Source: Corallium rubrum (lineage: Eukaryota; Cnidaria; Anthozoa; Scleralcyonacea; Coralliidae). From it: 64,000 nt of DNA. A program made the translations under genes and the position numbers. This document shows, piece by piece, positions 33,000 through 43,519 of this stretch (position 1 is its first letter; the number at the start of each line of letters is the position of its first letter). The notes beneath the pieces are model-generated. The model had not been told where the DNA came from. It saw only the letters and a program-made list of their open reading frames with translations, and did not search any database. The stretch is taken from positions 4,745,709 to 4,809,708 of the forward strand of contig OZ036000.1 in the NCBI GenBank assembly GCA_964035015.1, given 5' to 3'.

Positions 33000-33785
33000 C
33001 TCATGCTATAAACTAACTTGTTCGCGGTTTTGACTGGTCAAAATGACCTGGGTACATTGCTGACCACCCATACAGCGAATGACTACCTCACTGATTGTGG
33101 AAAGGAGTTCATTTTCACTCCAAAGTCCGGCAGTCTGATAAGCTCGATTTTCGGGCTGGAGCGGTGGAGCCCAGGTACTGAAAATGAAGTAGAGTCAGTC
33201 GTTAATTAAAATAACAAGGGGATATTGAGATCGGAAATGCCGTTTAACAATATATATTAAATTCCGGATATGGCTCATATACTATATTATATTATATTAA
33301 GATGTTACTTACATAACTGTTACTTATAATAAGTGAGCTCGTGAGGTTATAGTAATGGAAGTGACGGGAAAAGAATGAATTTAAACGAATATTTAACACC
33401 GCAATAGAAATAATCCCACAGGTATGATATGACGAGTAGTTCCTAATGAAGATGAAGAAAGTAAATTTTTAAGTAAGTATATAGAATTTTAGCATTATAG
33501 GTACACCAGAAAGCAATCAAAATCATTTAATTTTGCTGGAAATCCCAGTTTACGTACAATGTGGTGCTTTTGATGCGAAATTCTGCTGTTTTTCATTATG
33601 TTTGGCATAGCTCGACGCTACTTTGACAATTCGAAACTCTGGAGCAATTGTGTTCATGATGACACTAGATCGATGTACCGAAACGTTGGATCATGAACAG
33701 TAACTATTTAAGATATTCAAGCTATATCTAGTTTTGGTATCGAACTTTCTCATTCTTTCTTAAGTTCATTTAACATCTTCATAAC
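33000..33785. other. Intergenic DNA, no gene recognised
   Basis: Contains only a short plus-strand open frame (33018-33209) without recognisable family or splice context. Confidence 0.4.
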
Positions 33786-33787
33786 TG

Positions 33788-34003
33788 TTCGTTCGTTCGT
33801 TTGTTCGTTTGTTCGTTCGTTCGTTCGTTCGTTCGTTCGTTCGTTCGTTCGTTCGTTCGTTCGTTCGTTCGTTCGTTCGTTCGTTCGTTCGTTCGTTCGT
33901 TCGTTCGTTCGTTCGTTCGTTCGTTCGTTCGTTCGTTCGTTCGTTCGTTCGTTCGTTCGTTCGTTCGTTCGTTCGTTCGTTCGTTCGTTCGTTCGTTCGT
34001 TCG
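33788..34003. repeat. TTCG tetranucleotide repeat
   Basis: About 54 units of GTTC/TTCG with two TTTG variants near the left end. Arg/Asn/Glu/Thr and Phe/Val/Arg/Ser open frames on both strands are spurious. Confidence 0.98.
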
Positions 34004-34324
34004 GGCCACAGTGGTATATTTTTGGTTGTAAAAAGCAAAAAAAAACAACAACAAACATTTCACACATGCAGTTGATCCATTAGTAATGGCAGACTCTGAC
34101 TTCATTTTCCAAACAATAGTTGCTCGATCTAGTCTTCTTTTTGGGATAAGTGAATAAACCTTTTTGCTGCCGAGTGTTAGCGAGGCAGCACACTATTCTT
34201 GACGTTGCCTCGTGTCCAGTCCTTTTTCCGAGCTATGTATAGCCGATCAAGATCTCGATTTGTTCCATATATGAGCTGATGTGACTCAGTGCGCATGTTC
34301 CGCTACCGGTTCAGCTTCTTTGGG

Positions 34325-34440
34325 CAAGGCGGTGTCACATTAGCCATGAAGTGCACGGAATTGCCTGTGGAGTAGGCTAAAGGTTGTTGTCCCATTTGAA
34401 GCAGCACTTCACTTGCGATAGTAAGTTCTAGTTATACTGT
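34325..34440 (+). repeat. Dispersed repeat related to 12885-13190 (tail only)
   Basis: TGCCTGTGGAGTAGGCTAAA, then TTGTCCCATTTGA and GCAGCACTTCACTTGC, match 13108-13170 closely; the minisatellite portion is missing. Confidence 0.75.
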
Positions 34441-34444
34441 ATAT

Positions 34445-35860
34445 TTGAAAATTTTTCGTCGCTGTTGTGGCCTGTTAGTTTAGAATTCGAACGATTTGCG
34501 TCGCTCAATTGAACGATAATTGGCTTACGGTAATTAATAGCTTTACCCAATATATGCTATTCATATTCTTATCTAACTAAAACGGCAGATGTGCCCTTCA
34601 ATGACGTTAAGCACTACAACAAAGTGATACGAAGTTTTTGTGTATCGTTTTATAGTAAAATAGTAAAAACGCAAAATAGTAAAACTGTAAAACTATACTT
34701 AAACTAGCCTCATGGGGTGAAGCAAAAGAAATAAAGAATACTTTATCGAAATCCATCTATCGTCAGCTAATTTTCACACAGTATGCGGCCAATGAATGAA
34801 TGCTGTGACTTTGCCGGTAGCGCGGTAGGTCGGTTTACCGTTCACGGCGCATTTTCACTCATGATGTTAGTTGAATTAAATCTATCACTCTACTGAACAA
34901 GAAATAAACAACACATAAATAAGAAATGAGCAGGAATGCTGCTAAATTCTTAAAACAGCTTACAACATTGGAAATGACATGTCAACGTGTATTTTTCAAA
35001 CCACTTGACGTTCTAGTAGGTCCACTGACAGCTGTAAAACATCTTGGGTGGACATACATATTACACGCATATTAGGCCGGTCTGAACTTGAAACGGCCTG
35101 AATGCAATTTTGCATTTCTATTTATCAAATCATTAATAATTCATGAATTATCGTTGTCAATCCTTGAACGTATACCACCACATCACATGCACGAGTTTTG
35201 ATACCAAATGAAAACCTGTGGGAAACTTCCTAGTGAACTGAATCACATTTCTTAATCTGCATATTGAAATCAATGAAGAAAATACCGCAAATCGCGATGC
35301 GAATACTCGTTTGCGAAGCAAGATCAAGCACTCGTTTATCGTGTTTCATCAGGGGACTCCAAACACTCGAAAACAATAAAAACCTCGCGGCTACACCCTC
35401 GGATTTCATTTGTTTTCTCGTGTTTGGAACCCCTGGTGAAACACTTAAACTCATGTTTGATCTATTACATAAACATGGTATAAATATATAATTATTGTAG
35501 CTTACTATATAAATATTGTCGCCAGTTATCTTTAAATGTGTGTGGAAAGCAATTTTTATTTTTAGTACAATTATAGGTTTTTCAACATAAAATATATAAA
35601 AAAATTAAAAATTCATCGTTATATTTTAAAAAATATAATTTTTATTTAATAGTAAATTCGGTAGTGTATCTTAATTCTTCTCCCTTGGGTTCGATTCTAG
35701 GATAGATTATAGCTAATGAAATATTTTACATGAATCATTATTATTATATCTAACAATTTCATATTATATATAGGTAAAAATATCAGGGTATTTCATAAAG
35801 AAATAACATTTTTATTTGATAGAAAATTTTGGAATTCTAGGCAATTGAAGGGAGTTTGCA
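34445..35860. other. Intergenic DNA with one hairpin repeat
   Basis: Nothing coding recognised. A hairpin built on GTGTTTCATCAGGGG / CCCCTGGTGAAACAC lies at 35338-35446. On the plus strand GGGTTCGATTCTAGG at 35687 is B-box-like, without a convincing A box. Confidence 0.45.
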
Positions 35861-35864
35861 TGTG

Positions 35865-35865
<1 letters not shown>

Positions 35866-35925
<60 letters not shown>

Positions 35926-36058
35926 AGCATGAAGTATAGTTACCTTAAAGTCTTCGAAGACTTTAAGGTAACTATACTTTATGCTTTATATTTTGCTCTA
36001 TCTATATGGTATTGAGCACTCTAACATTTCGTGAACCAAAAACTCATGAATACAAAAA

Positions 36059-36130
<72 letters not shown>

Positions 36131-36298
36131 CGCTTACTCAAAAGTCTGCAACAGGCTGTTTCATCTAAAAAAGAATCCTGAAGACTCTTTTTTAGATGAA
36201 ACAGCCTGTTGCAGACTTTTGAGGTAAGCGAAAAGCTATATTTGCTCTAACTATATGTTATCGAGCACTCTTTGCGTTTCGTAGACCAAAACCCACAC

Positions 36299-36381
<83 letters not shown>

Positions 36382-36415
36382 CACCTCATATATATATATA
36401 TATATATATATACTA
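35866..36415. repeat. AT-repeat / hairpin cassettes
   Basis: Three TA runs (35866-35920, 36061-36127, 36299-36410) alternate with hairpins: a 70-bp palindrome at 35921-35990 (35-bp arms, one mismatch, no loop) and a long hairpin at 36128-36235 (arms with GTCTGCAACAGGCTGTTTCA). After each hairpin comes TTTGCTCTA-CTATATG-TAT-GAGCACTCT. A third, inverted cassette is at 50861-51071. Confidence 0.85.
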
Positions 36416-36476
36416 AAAAAAGTAACGATTACATGTAACTAGTTACTTGTAGCGAAGTTACTCACAGCACTTATTT
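36416..36476 (-). mobile_element. Isolated hAT-type terminus
   Basis: GTAACGATTACATGTAACTA, then GTTACTTGTAGCGAAGTTAC and TCACAGCACT, almost identical to the right terminus of the hAT relic (47325-47373). The rest of the element was not recognised. Confidence 0.6.
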
Positions 36477-36479
36477 ATT

Positions 36480-38900
36480 TATGGATATAATGAATCCAAA
36501 AATTATATTTTTAGAAATGTAAAAAAATTAATATATTATACAAATCATTATTATTATTTCTAACAATTCATATATGATGAAAAGGATAAGGAAATATAAA
36601 GATTTATAAAAATCCATTGTTATTTGTAAGGAAATAGCATTTTTATTTAATAGAAAATTTTGGTATTGTGTGAAGAGAGTTTGTATATACAGATTATAGA
36701 TATAGTGAATCCAGGGAAATTCTATTCGGCTAAAAATCTCAGGAATTTAATAAGATCTATTAAGTTTGCTGTGACAAGTTTCTGCAGTGAATCTCATACC
36801 AAAACGACTTTTTCAATGGTCGGCAGTCTTTGCGCTGGTGTATATATGTAACATGTAACATCGGGGACTCCATTCCGTGTTTAAACACAGCAAGCACAGC
36901 TCTGCTTGACACACTTGAAAGAAGATACCCCTTGTTATACAGGCTATTGTCCATACTCATGTTTTCCAGGCAAACTATATGAGCTGTCATGAACATCCCA
37001 ATCACTTTCTAATATTAACGGTTCGATGACGCGAATCTCGAGGATTCTCGAGTATGAAGTTCATTAATGTACATGTTGTACCGCATACCTTATACTTCAC
37101 TCCCACGGAGAGAATTAGGCGGTTGGAGTAAGCGCGTGCATGAATTAATGAACGGCCGTTGTTGGTCTCCTGCTAATACAAAATTGAGCTAAATGACGTT
37201 GACGGCTTCTCAAACACTGACATATACAAAAGCCGCTTGTTTAGGCCAACTAGCAATTACGTACCACCAGCAACAGGAGAGTCCCACGAACGTTTTACAC
37301 TAGCAACTTAATTAAGAAGAAGACGAAGTTTGTGGTGGACAACGTATGACTTTACAAAGGTACATACATATTATGTACTTAATTTATGCCTATTCAACTC
37401 GCGAAATCGGTCGGCAAATTACGTTACGTTTCTAAATTGGCAACTTTGGCAGCATATCAAATTATAGTGCTGTAGGGGTGAAAGCAAATAATTAATCTGG
37501 CCAAAGCAATTGCATTGATTGGGACATCCATGTAAACAGCGATTAACACGCTATGCCGAATGCGTAAATATAAGCCCCTAACACCTCACCAATACAACGT
37601 CGCTTTGGTCATAAATTAACAACACCTAATTGACAGCCTGCCATTAGGCACCGAAACTGAGTCGAAAGGACCAGGAGCTAATCCTCGGTATAAACTCGAT
37701 CCAAATGGTTGCTATGTTGGTCTGGCAGACTTTCACCCAAGCCGAGTAGGCAATACAGACTTTACACGTAAGTATACTTATGGGGACATTACGACTTCTA
37801 AATACTTTTGTTATTACGTTGTTAAGACAAGACTAATCATTTACATGTATATGTTTGATCGAACACTGTTCCTAACGAGCTGTTTAATCAAGTGACGAAA
37901 TCCATGTGGACTTGAAATCTGTGATGATCTATATCAGCATATACATTAAAGTCGATGCCTTTGGCCACTGCAATCGACTCCTTCGATCTCTATCCTTATC
38001 TCGGATACGAAGTTATGATTATACGAGAGTAGTCCCAAGGAGAGCTTCGACATAAGCGACACAACGACCACCTTTCATATTACGAACTGGACTTTTCTAA
38101 GCTCTCGTAAACGACTATATAGCTCTAGTTATGATCAGTTTTCCACATCCCCGAGGTGGTTTAAGCCTTCAACTGTATATTGCCTATTGATTTTTCCACC
38201 AGGAAAGTAGATTAAATCTAATTTCTGTCGGTCAGATCGCCTTTGAACTCTAATTGTATAACCTCCAGAATTCTGGCTTTTATCTGATCCCTGCTGGAAC
38301 CAGATCAGAAGATCCTATTTTAAAGTCTTATCTGCCTCTTATTATTAACCACACTGCCTTTAGCCTTTCTTCAATACAGTCTAGACGCCGAAACAAGGAG
38401 AGAGCCTCGCTCGTGGTCACTGTGGCTGGCCCTAATACGCTAGGTTGCCTAGTGACAAATCCTCGTATGGCGTATGATTTCCTGGTATAAACAATCACAA
38501 ACCTGTGTTGCTGACGTGAATTCGATTCAAATCAAGTTCAAACGTTATACTAATTCTATTATAATCACACGTTATCTTAAGAGTTAAGAATGTATGAGGC
38601 TTATCAAGAGGATGACCTATATTGATTGAATGCCATTTAGATTTTAAAGACTGATATGCCTAATTTATTCAGTCGGCAAACCACCAAACAGTTGACGTCT
38701 TTCTCGGCGGGAAATCCCGAAGTCCTGGGACGCCTTCAAATTTTGAGCTTTTCCAGTTAATAACATAGTCAAGAAAGTCGTGTCTTCTCTGCCTAACCCT
38801 CAATGGCGAGTACATTTCTCGTCACGTCTTCAGGACACGACACGTACGTCGACTGACCAAAAGAGGAGAAGTGTTGCTTGACTTCAATAGATCGTTTTCA
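36480..38900. other. Intergenic DNA, no gene recognised
   Basis: Short open frames at 36660-36851 and 36760-37005 have no firm family; the 36480-37000 region could be further decayed transposon sequence beside the hAT terminus. At 38906-38965 the phrase GGCGGCCATATTGGTGTAC occurs twice, 33-36 bp apart. Confidence 0.4.
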
Positions 38901-39055
38901 TCTGACGTCACGGCGGCCATATTGGTGTACCAAAACAATGAAATGGCGGCCATATTGGTGTACGGCATGGGAATTAGCTCTTTCTTATTCAAATATTTCG
39001 TATTGTTTCACCACCCCAATGGGGCCACCGATCACGTGAGTGAAAACGATCTATA

Positions 39056-39339
39056 CAGGCTATATGTGCACACGGTAACGTTTCCGAGCGTTTTCGTATT
39101 GTTTCAAGTAATGAGCTGATTGTTCTCGATTCCCTTGAGAACAGTAAACAATACGAAAACGCTCGGAAACGTTACCGTGTGCACACAGCCACAGACACCA
39201 CAATCAGGCTATGTGCACACAGTAACGTTTCCGAGCGTTTTCGTATTGTGTACTGTTCTCAAGGGAATCGAGACTGACAATCAGCTCATTACCTGAAACA
39301 ATACGAAAACGCTCGGAAACGTTACCGTGTACACGTAGC
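39056..39339. repeat. Palindrome of palindromes (four-arm repeat)
   Basis: The motif CGGTAACGTTTCCGAGCGTT (leading into TTCGTATTG) occurs four times in alternating orientation (about 39073, 39148, 39220, 39295). The half 39056-39189 is the reverse complement of 39205-39339, spacer included (AATGAGCTGATTGTTCTCGA / its complement). Confidence 0.85.
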
Positions 39340-39494
39340 CTCATTTTAGCAGTACTGGAGCGTTTTGGAAGTCATTAAACTAGCTTCAAATATCATGTTA
39401 ACTGTGACTTCTTTATATTGCATAATTTATCTTGCTTCGTCATCTTAATAAGGTTCCTATATTAAACATCTATGAAGTCGACAAGTCGTAAAGA

Positions 39495-40148
39495 AATGAT
39501 GTTTATTTATTTATTTATTTATTTATTAACTTTACAACCATACGAGTGTGCGAAAGAGTTAATACAAGTTAAAAATAAAAACGGTGCAAGACTTGATCAT
39601 GGTTGAAGGTATGGTCAACAGGACATGAGTCCCATGTGAAGACCAACCTGACAATAACCGGACTACTACACTATTTACATACGATAGGACAGATTAAGAA
39701 CAATAGCTTAAGTTGTAAGAACGACACTTAGAGCAGTAGGTTTTCCAAGTGCGCATTCTATTTACAGTTCAAAAGTAGAGTCTAATTGAGAATAGTAGGC
39801 TAGTACATATAAAGTTGGTGCTTAAAAGAGGAAACAGACTATATTACTATATTACGGATGATCGGAAGAGAGATTGTTCCAGAGAAAGACAATTCGGTTA
39901 AAAAAAGAGTTCCTAAAAAGAGAAGTCCTGCAAGGATTGGCTTGAAGCAAGTTGTCCTTGCTTGAAGCCTTGAACGGGTGCGAGACGAGCGATGAGAAGA
40001 AAAAGAGACAAAACAGGAGATTTCTAGATCGTAGAGGCCTTGTTTGCATTTCAAAAAAACCATAAGATCTTTTATTTCAAGCCAGTACGATATCGGTAGT
40101 AAATTGAGTTTCTTGAGACGCTCAGGATAAGACAATTCGTAGTCTTGA
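39495..40148 (-). pseudogene. LINE relic: reverse transcriptase C-terminus, 3' UTR and AATA tail
   Basis: The minus strand reads LQDYELSYPERLKKLNLLPI then SYWLEIKDLMVFLKCKQGLY and DLEI; a frameshift then continues with RTSLFRNSFFNRIVFLWNN. The YxERLxxLNLLPLxYWREIxDL and SFFxRxVxLWNxLP blocks are characteristic of the end of CR1/L2-like LINE ORF2. The 3' end carries an (AATA)7 tail at 39503-39531. The 5' truncation point (about 40148) abuts three telomere-like GGTTAG units at 40149-40168. Dead copy. Confidence 0.8.
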
Positions 40149-40498
40149 AGGTTAGGGTTAGGGTTAGTTCCCTATGAAATAAAGTCGACACTGTGCAGTC
40201 AGAAGGTTTGAAAACCGTGACCCGTCGATTGAAAGAATTATAATTGTAGTTATATACATTGTTTACATGACTTAATTCTATGCTGAATTTGACCGAAGGA
40301 GACCCTTGCGGATCAGCGTGTACATGTCAAACTTTAATTGCTTAAGCAAACATAAGATTTTCGGAAGAAAGCCGGAGGTGTTGGTTATTTTCATAACAAG
40401 TCTTATAATTATTATACCTCCTCGGTCAAGTGAAGAGTGGCACACGTGCGGGCTTAACCAAAGTTTTAGTGGTTCTTAAAGTGCCTCATCATTCATCA

Positions 40499-41177
40499 TC
40501 ATAACCTGTTTTTCCCCTCAAGGGGGGTCCCCGGGTCAGGTCGTCTCGTAACCGCTTTCCATCTTACTCTGTCTCCGCACATCTCCAAATCAATCGACTT
40601 TCCATCATCCTTGATGCAATCCTTCCATCTCTGTCTCGGTCTTCCTTGCGACCTTTCCCCCTCTTCTCCTCCGTCTGCTGCCCACTTAATCATTTCATTG
40701 TCCTCACACCTTCTCACATAACCGTACCACCTCAACCTGCTTTCTTACACCTTATCTCTCATTTGCACCACCCCAACATCCCTACGCACCTCTTCGTTCT
40801 TCATTCTATCCCTCTTGGTAACACCTCTTATCGCCCTCGGGCATTTCATCTCCGCCACTTCCAACTTGCTTAGGTGTATTTTCTTCAGGGCCCACGTCTC
40901 AGATCCATAGAGGGCTGCAGGTCTAACCATCATCTTGTAAATCTGTTTCTTCAGTCTTACAGGCATCCTTCTGTCATACATGACCCCGCTGACGTTATTC
41001 CACGCTTCTTCTATTCCCTTCACCCTTGCCCGTATTTCGTGATCCAGCCCTCCTTGCTCATGGGCCCAGCTCCCAAGGTACTTAAAGGCCGCAGTTTGTC
41101 TCAGTGTCTGACCATTTACAATGATAGATATCCTCGGTGCTGGTTCCGTACGTGTTACTACCATAACCTCCGTTTTA
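40499..41177 (-). pseudogene. Non-LTR reverse transcriptase C-terminal fragment
   Basis: A single minus-strand frame reads KTEVMVVTRTEPAPRISI, FKYLGSWAHEQGGLDHEIR, RPAALYGSETWAL, VAEMKCPRAIRGVTKRDRMK, RLRWYGYVRRCEDN and GRPRQRWKDCIKDD, ending at the TGA at 40499-40501. One in-frame TAA (40745-40747) interrupts it. FKYLGS, LYGSETW, RRWYGHV and GRPRxRW are hallmark motifs of the thumb and C-terminal region of LINE reverse transcriptases. The upstream part, including the catalytic aspartates, is missing; the sequence is cut exactly where the inverted-repeat element at 41178 begins. The 3' side ends in a short ATGATG tail. Clade not assigned. Confidence 0.85.
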
Positions 41178-42323
41178 AAGTGCCTATGACACGAACATTA
41201 ACTCTGTCTTATTTGAAACAATACTTAAAATGGTATATAGAGTAACGTATTTTGCATAGTTTTTTGTTCCCTTGCTTCGTTCTTGAGATATTTTAGTTTG
41301 TTTGATATTTCAATTAAACATTTTGACGTCACATGTGCGTAATGAGTTATCGAAAAAGTTATACAGGGTGTATCAAAAAAAAGGCTACCCTTAGAAAATA
41401 TAATTAACATTCTTTTCAAATAACCTATTGTATATTGACAGCCCTGGACACCTCTGAAGTCATGGATGCGTAAAAACAAATGGTTTTATACACCTGGGAA
41501 ATTAAGATAACTTGAAGGTGTATACGACCATCTGTTTTTTACGCATCCGTGACTTCAGAGGTGTCCAGGGCTGTCAATATACAATAGGTTATTTGAAAAG
41601 AATGTTAATTATATTTTCTAAGGGTAGCCTTTTTTTTGATACACCCTGTATATCTTTGCTATTATCAAATATAATAACCACTTGAAGATCTGCAAGTTTA
41701 GTGTTGTGGGCAAAACACATCCACATGCTTCATTCAAATTGATTTGGTTTGATAATAGAAAAGATATCTAACCTTTTCCGATAGCTCATGCAGTAGAGAC
41801 CTTAAGATGCTAGGACAACGACGGCGGTTAAAAAGCAATTCAAATTTTAGCATTAAAAAGAAGTCACGGTTAACTGACTACTGTATTCAATACTTGAAGC
41901 TTGTTTTATAATTTTCAAAGTGTTAAAACCGTTGCAGTGTCAATGTTAAGGCAATCTCAGACAACAGTTCTCATCACCCCACGAGTCAACGTCGTCCTGA
42001 AGACGTGAAGATGCTCTGAGTGGCGTTGTATACAGAACGAGGACGGTGTTCAGATTACTCTTGGGACTAAAAATATTCATTATCTTTGTTTTGCAAGAAA
42101 AATGGGTTTGTTTGAAGGACGTCGTCCTCGAAGTTGCCGTCGTAGATCTTAAGGTCCCTAATATTATGCACCTAACGACGTCAAAATGTTTAATTTGCAT
42201 ATCAAACAGCCTAAAATATCTCAAAAACGAAGCAAGGAAACCAAAAACTGCAAAAGATGTTACTCTATAATTTTAAGTGTTCTTTCAAATAAGACAAACT
42301 TAATTTTCGTTTCATGTGCAATT
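41178..42323. mobile_element. AAGTG-type inverted-repeat element (TA duplication), with nested insertion
   Basis: Ends AAGTGCCTATGACACGAAC and the complement of AATTGCACATGAAACGAAA; TA at 41176-41177 and 42324-42325. Inner arms share AAACATTTTGACGTC and its complement. A 285-bp MITE is inserted at 41364-41648. A truncated relative is at 5285-5947. Confidence 0.78.
41364..41648. mobile_element. 285-bp mariner-like MITE (TA duplication) nested in 41178-42323
   Basis: Begins CAGGGTGTATC and ends GATACACCCTG, flanked by TA at 41362-41363 and 41649-41650. The arms are complementary for about 120 bp. The related uninterrupted sequence at 5325-5340 (AAAAAGTTATATATCTTTG) has a single TA at the same point, showing the empty site. 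Confidence 0.9.
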
Positions 42324-42614
42324 TAAACGGTTGCTTTGGCATATATGAAATGTAGTTTTACTATAGTTATGTTAAAAGTGATTCGTATGCATGTACATGT
42401 GGTTCTTGTGCGATCTTGGTGTGCTGCTTAAGTGTATGCATTAAGTCACGTTTCTGAGCTACAGATGGTTGGGTGGAGAGCTAAACCCCAAAGTCATAGT
42501 CATTCATGTGCATGAGATGTAGTACGCTTTTTATTTGGATTAATTTTAACGTTTAATCTATTTTGACGGGTTATTTTATAAAGGAAATAGGTAAAGTTAC
42601 GTTAAAGATGATAT

Positions 42615-42690
42615 TTGTACTTCACGAACCTGCAACCTTCTTAATAACCGGTTAGACGCTCTAACCACTGCCACTGAGACCCCACTGACA
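42615..42690 (-). mobile_element. tRNA-derived SINE head
   Basis: The minus strand has an A-box-like GTGGCAGTGGTTAGAGCG (42657-42674) and a B-box-like GCAGGTTCGTGAAG (42620-42633) at roughly tRNA spacing. The acceptor stems do not pair. Confidence 0.5.
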
Positions 42691-42835
42691 CGATGCCGGT
42701 ACGAAATGAAACCGTAACGAAATCGTTACGGTTTGGGCTTTGCGTTCACACGATACCGGCATGAAATGACATGGAACCGTAATGCTAACCGTAACGATTT
42801 GAAACCGTAATGCTAACCGTAACGTGGAAAGCCAA
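42690..42835. repeat. Short CCGTAACG / CGTTACGG palindromic repeat
   Basis: CACGATRCCGGYAYGAAATGA occurs twice (about 42701 and 42756) and AATGCTAACCGTAACG twice (about 42780 and 42811). GAAACCGTAACGAAATCG and its complement form a hairpin. Confidence 0.7.
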
Positions 42836-43035
42836 GGTTACAAGTGCAAGTTAGAGTCACAGTGCTGCGTGCATACATGTGCGAGCTTGCTTTAATACAA
42901 AGGCGTTTCGTCGATGTTCCTCATGCAAGCGAAAATTTATTCAAAAAGTGTTTCTGAGCTTCAAATAGTTATAATGTTTAGCGATTGCACTGTATAGATA
43001 TAATTTTTTTTTCTATTAAAATGATGATTGCTTTA

Positions 43036-43514
43036 AAGTGTATATGAAACGAAAATTAAGTTTGTCTTATTTGAAAGAACTCTTAAAATAATGGGGAATA
43101 TCAATTTACAGCTTTTTCATATTTTACTTAGTTCTTTAGATATTTAGACTTATGTGATATTCAAATGAGATAACTTATGGTTGGTTTTTTTCTAATTAAC
43201 ATATTCGAAAATCGTGAATATTTTTAAGATTATTGATCAAAATCACTTGTAACTTGTCTTTCATGTTTAGTTGCATGAACTGTAGCAATATGCAAAGTTT
43301 CATGTGATTTTGATCAATAATCTTAAAAATATTCACGATTTTCGAATATGTTAATGAGAAAAAAGCGAACCCTAAGTTATCTCATTTGAATATCACATAA
43401 GTCTAAATATCTCAAGAACTAAGTAAAATATGAAAAAGCTGTAAATTGATATTCCCCGTTATTTTAAGAGTTCGTTCAAATAAGACAAACTTAATTTTCG
43501 TTTCATATACACTT
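43036..43514. mobile_element. 479-bp AAGTG-type inverted-repeat element (TA duplication)
   Basis: Ends AAGTGTATATGAAACGAAA and its exact complement; TA on both sides (43034-43035 and 43515-43516). The arms are nearly perfect over more than 200 bp each and include GATTATTGATCAAAATCAC. No ORF. Confidence 0.92.
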
Positions 43515-43519
43515 TATTA

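Noticed and set aside
33018-33209. 63-codon plus-strand open frame right of the 66-bp minisatellite
   Set aside because: No family resemblance and no upstream or downstream exon; length is within chance expectation.
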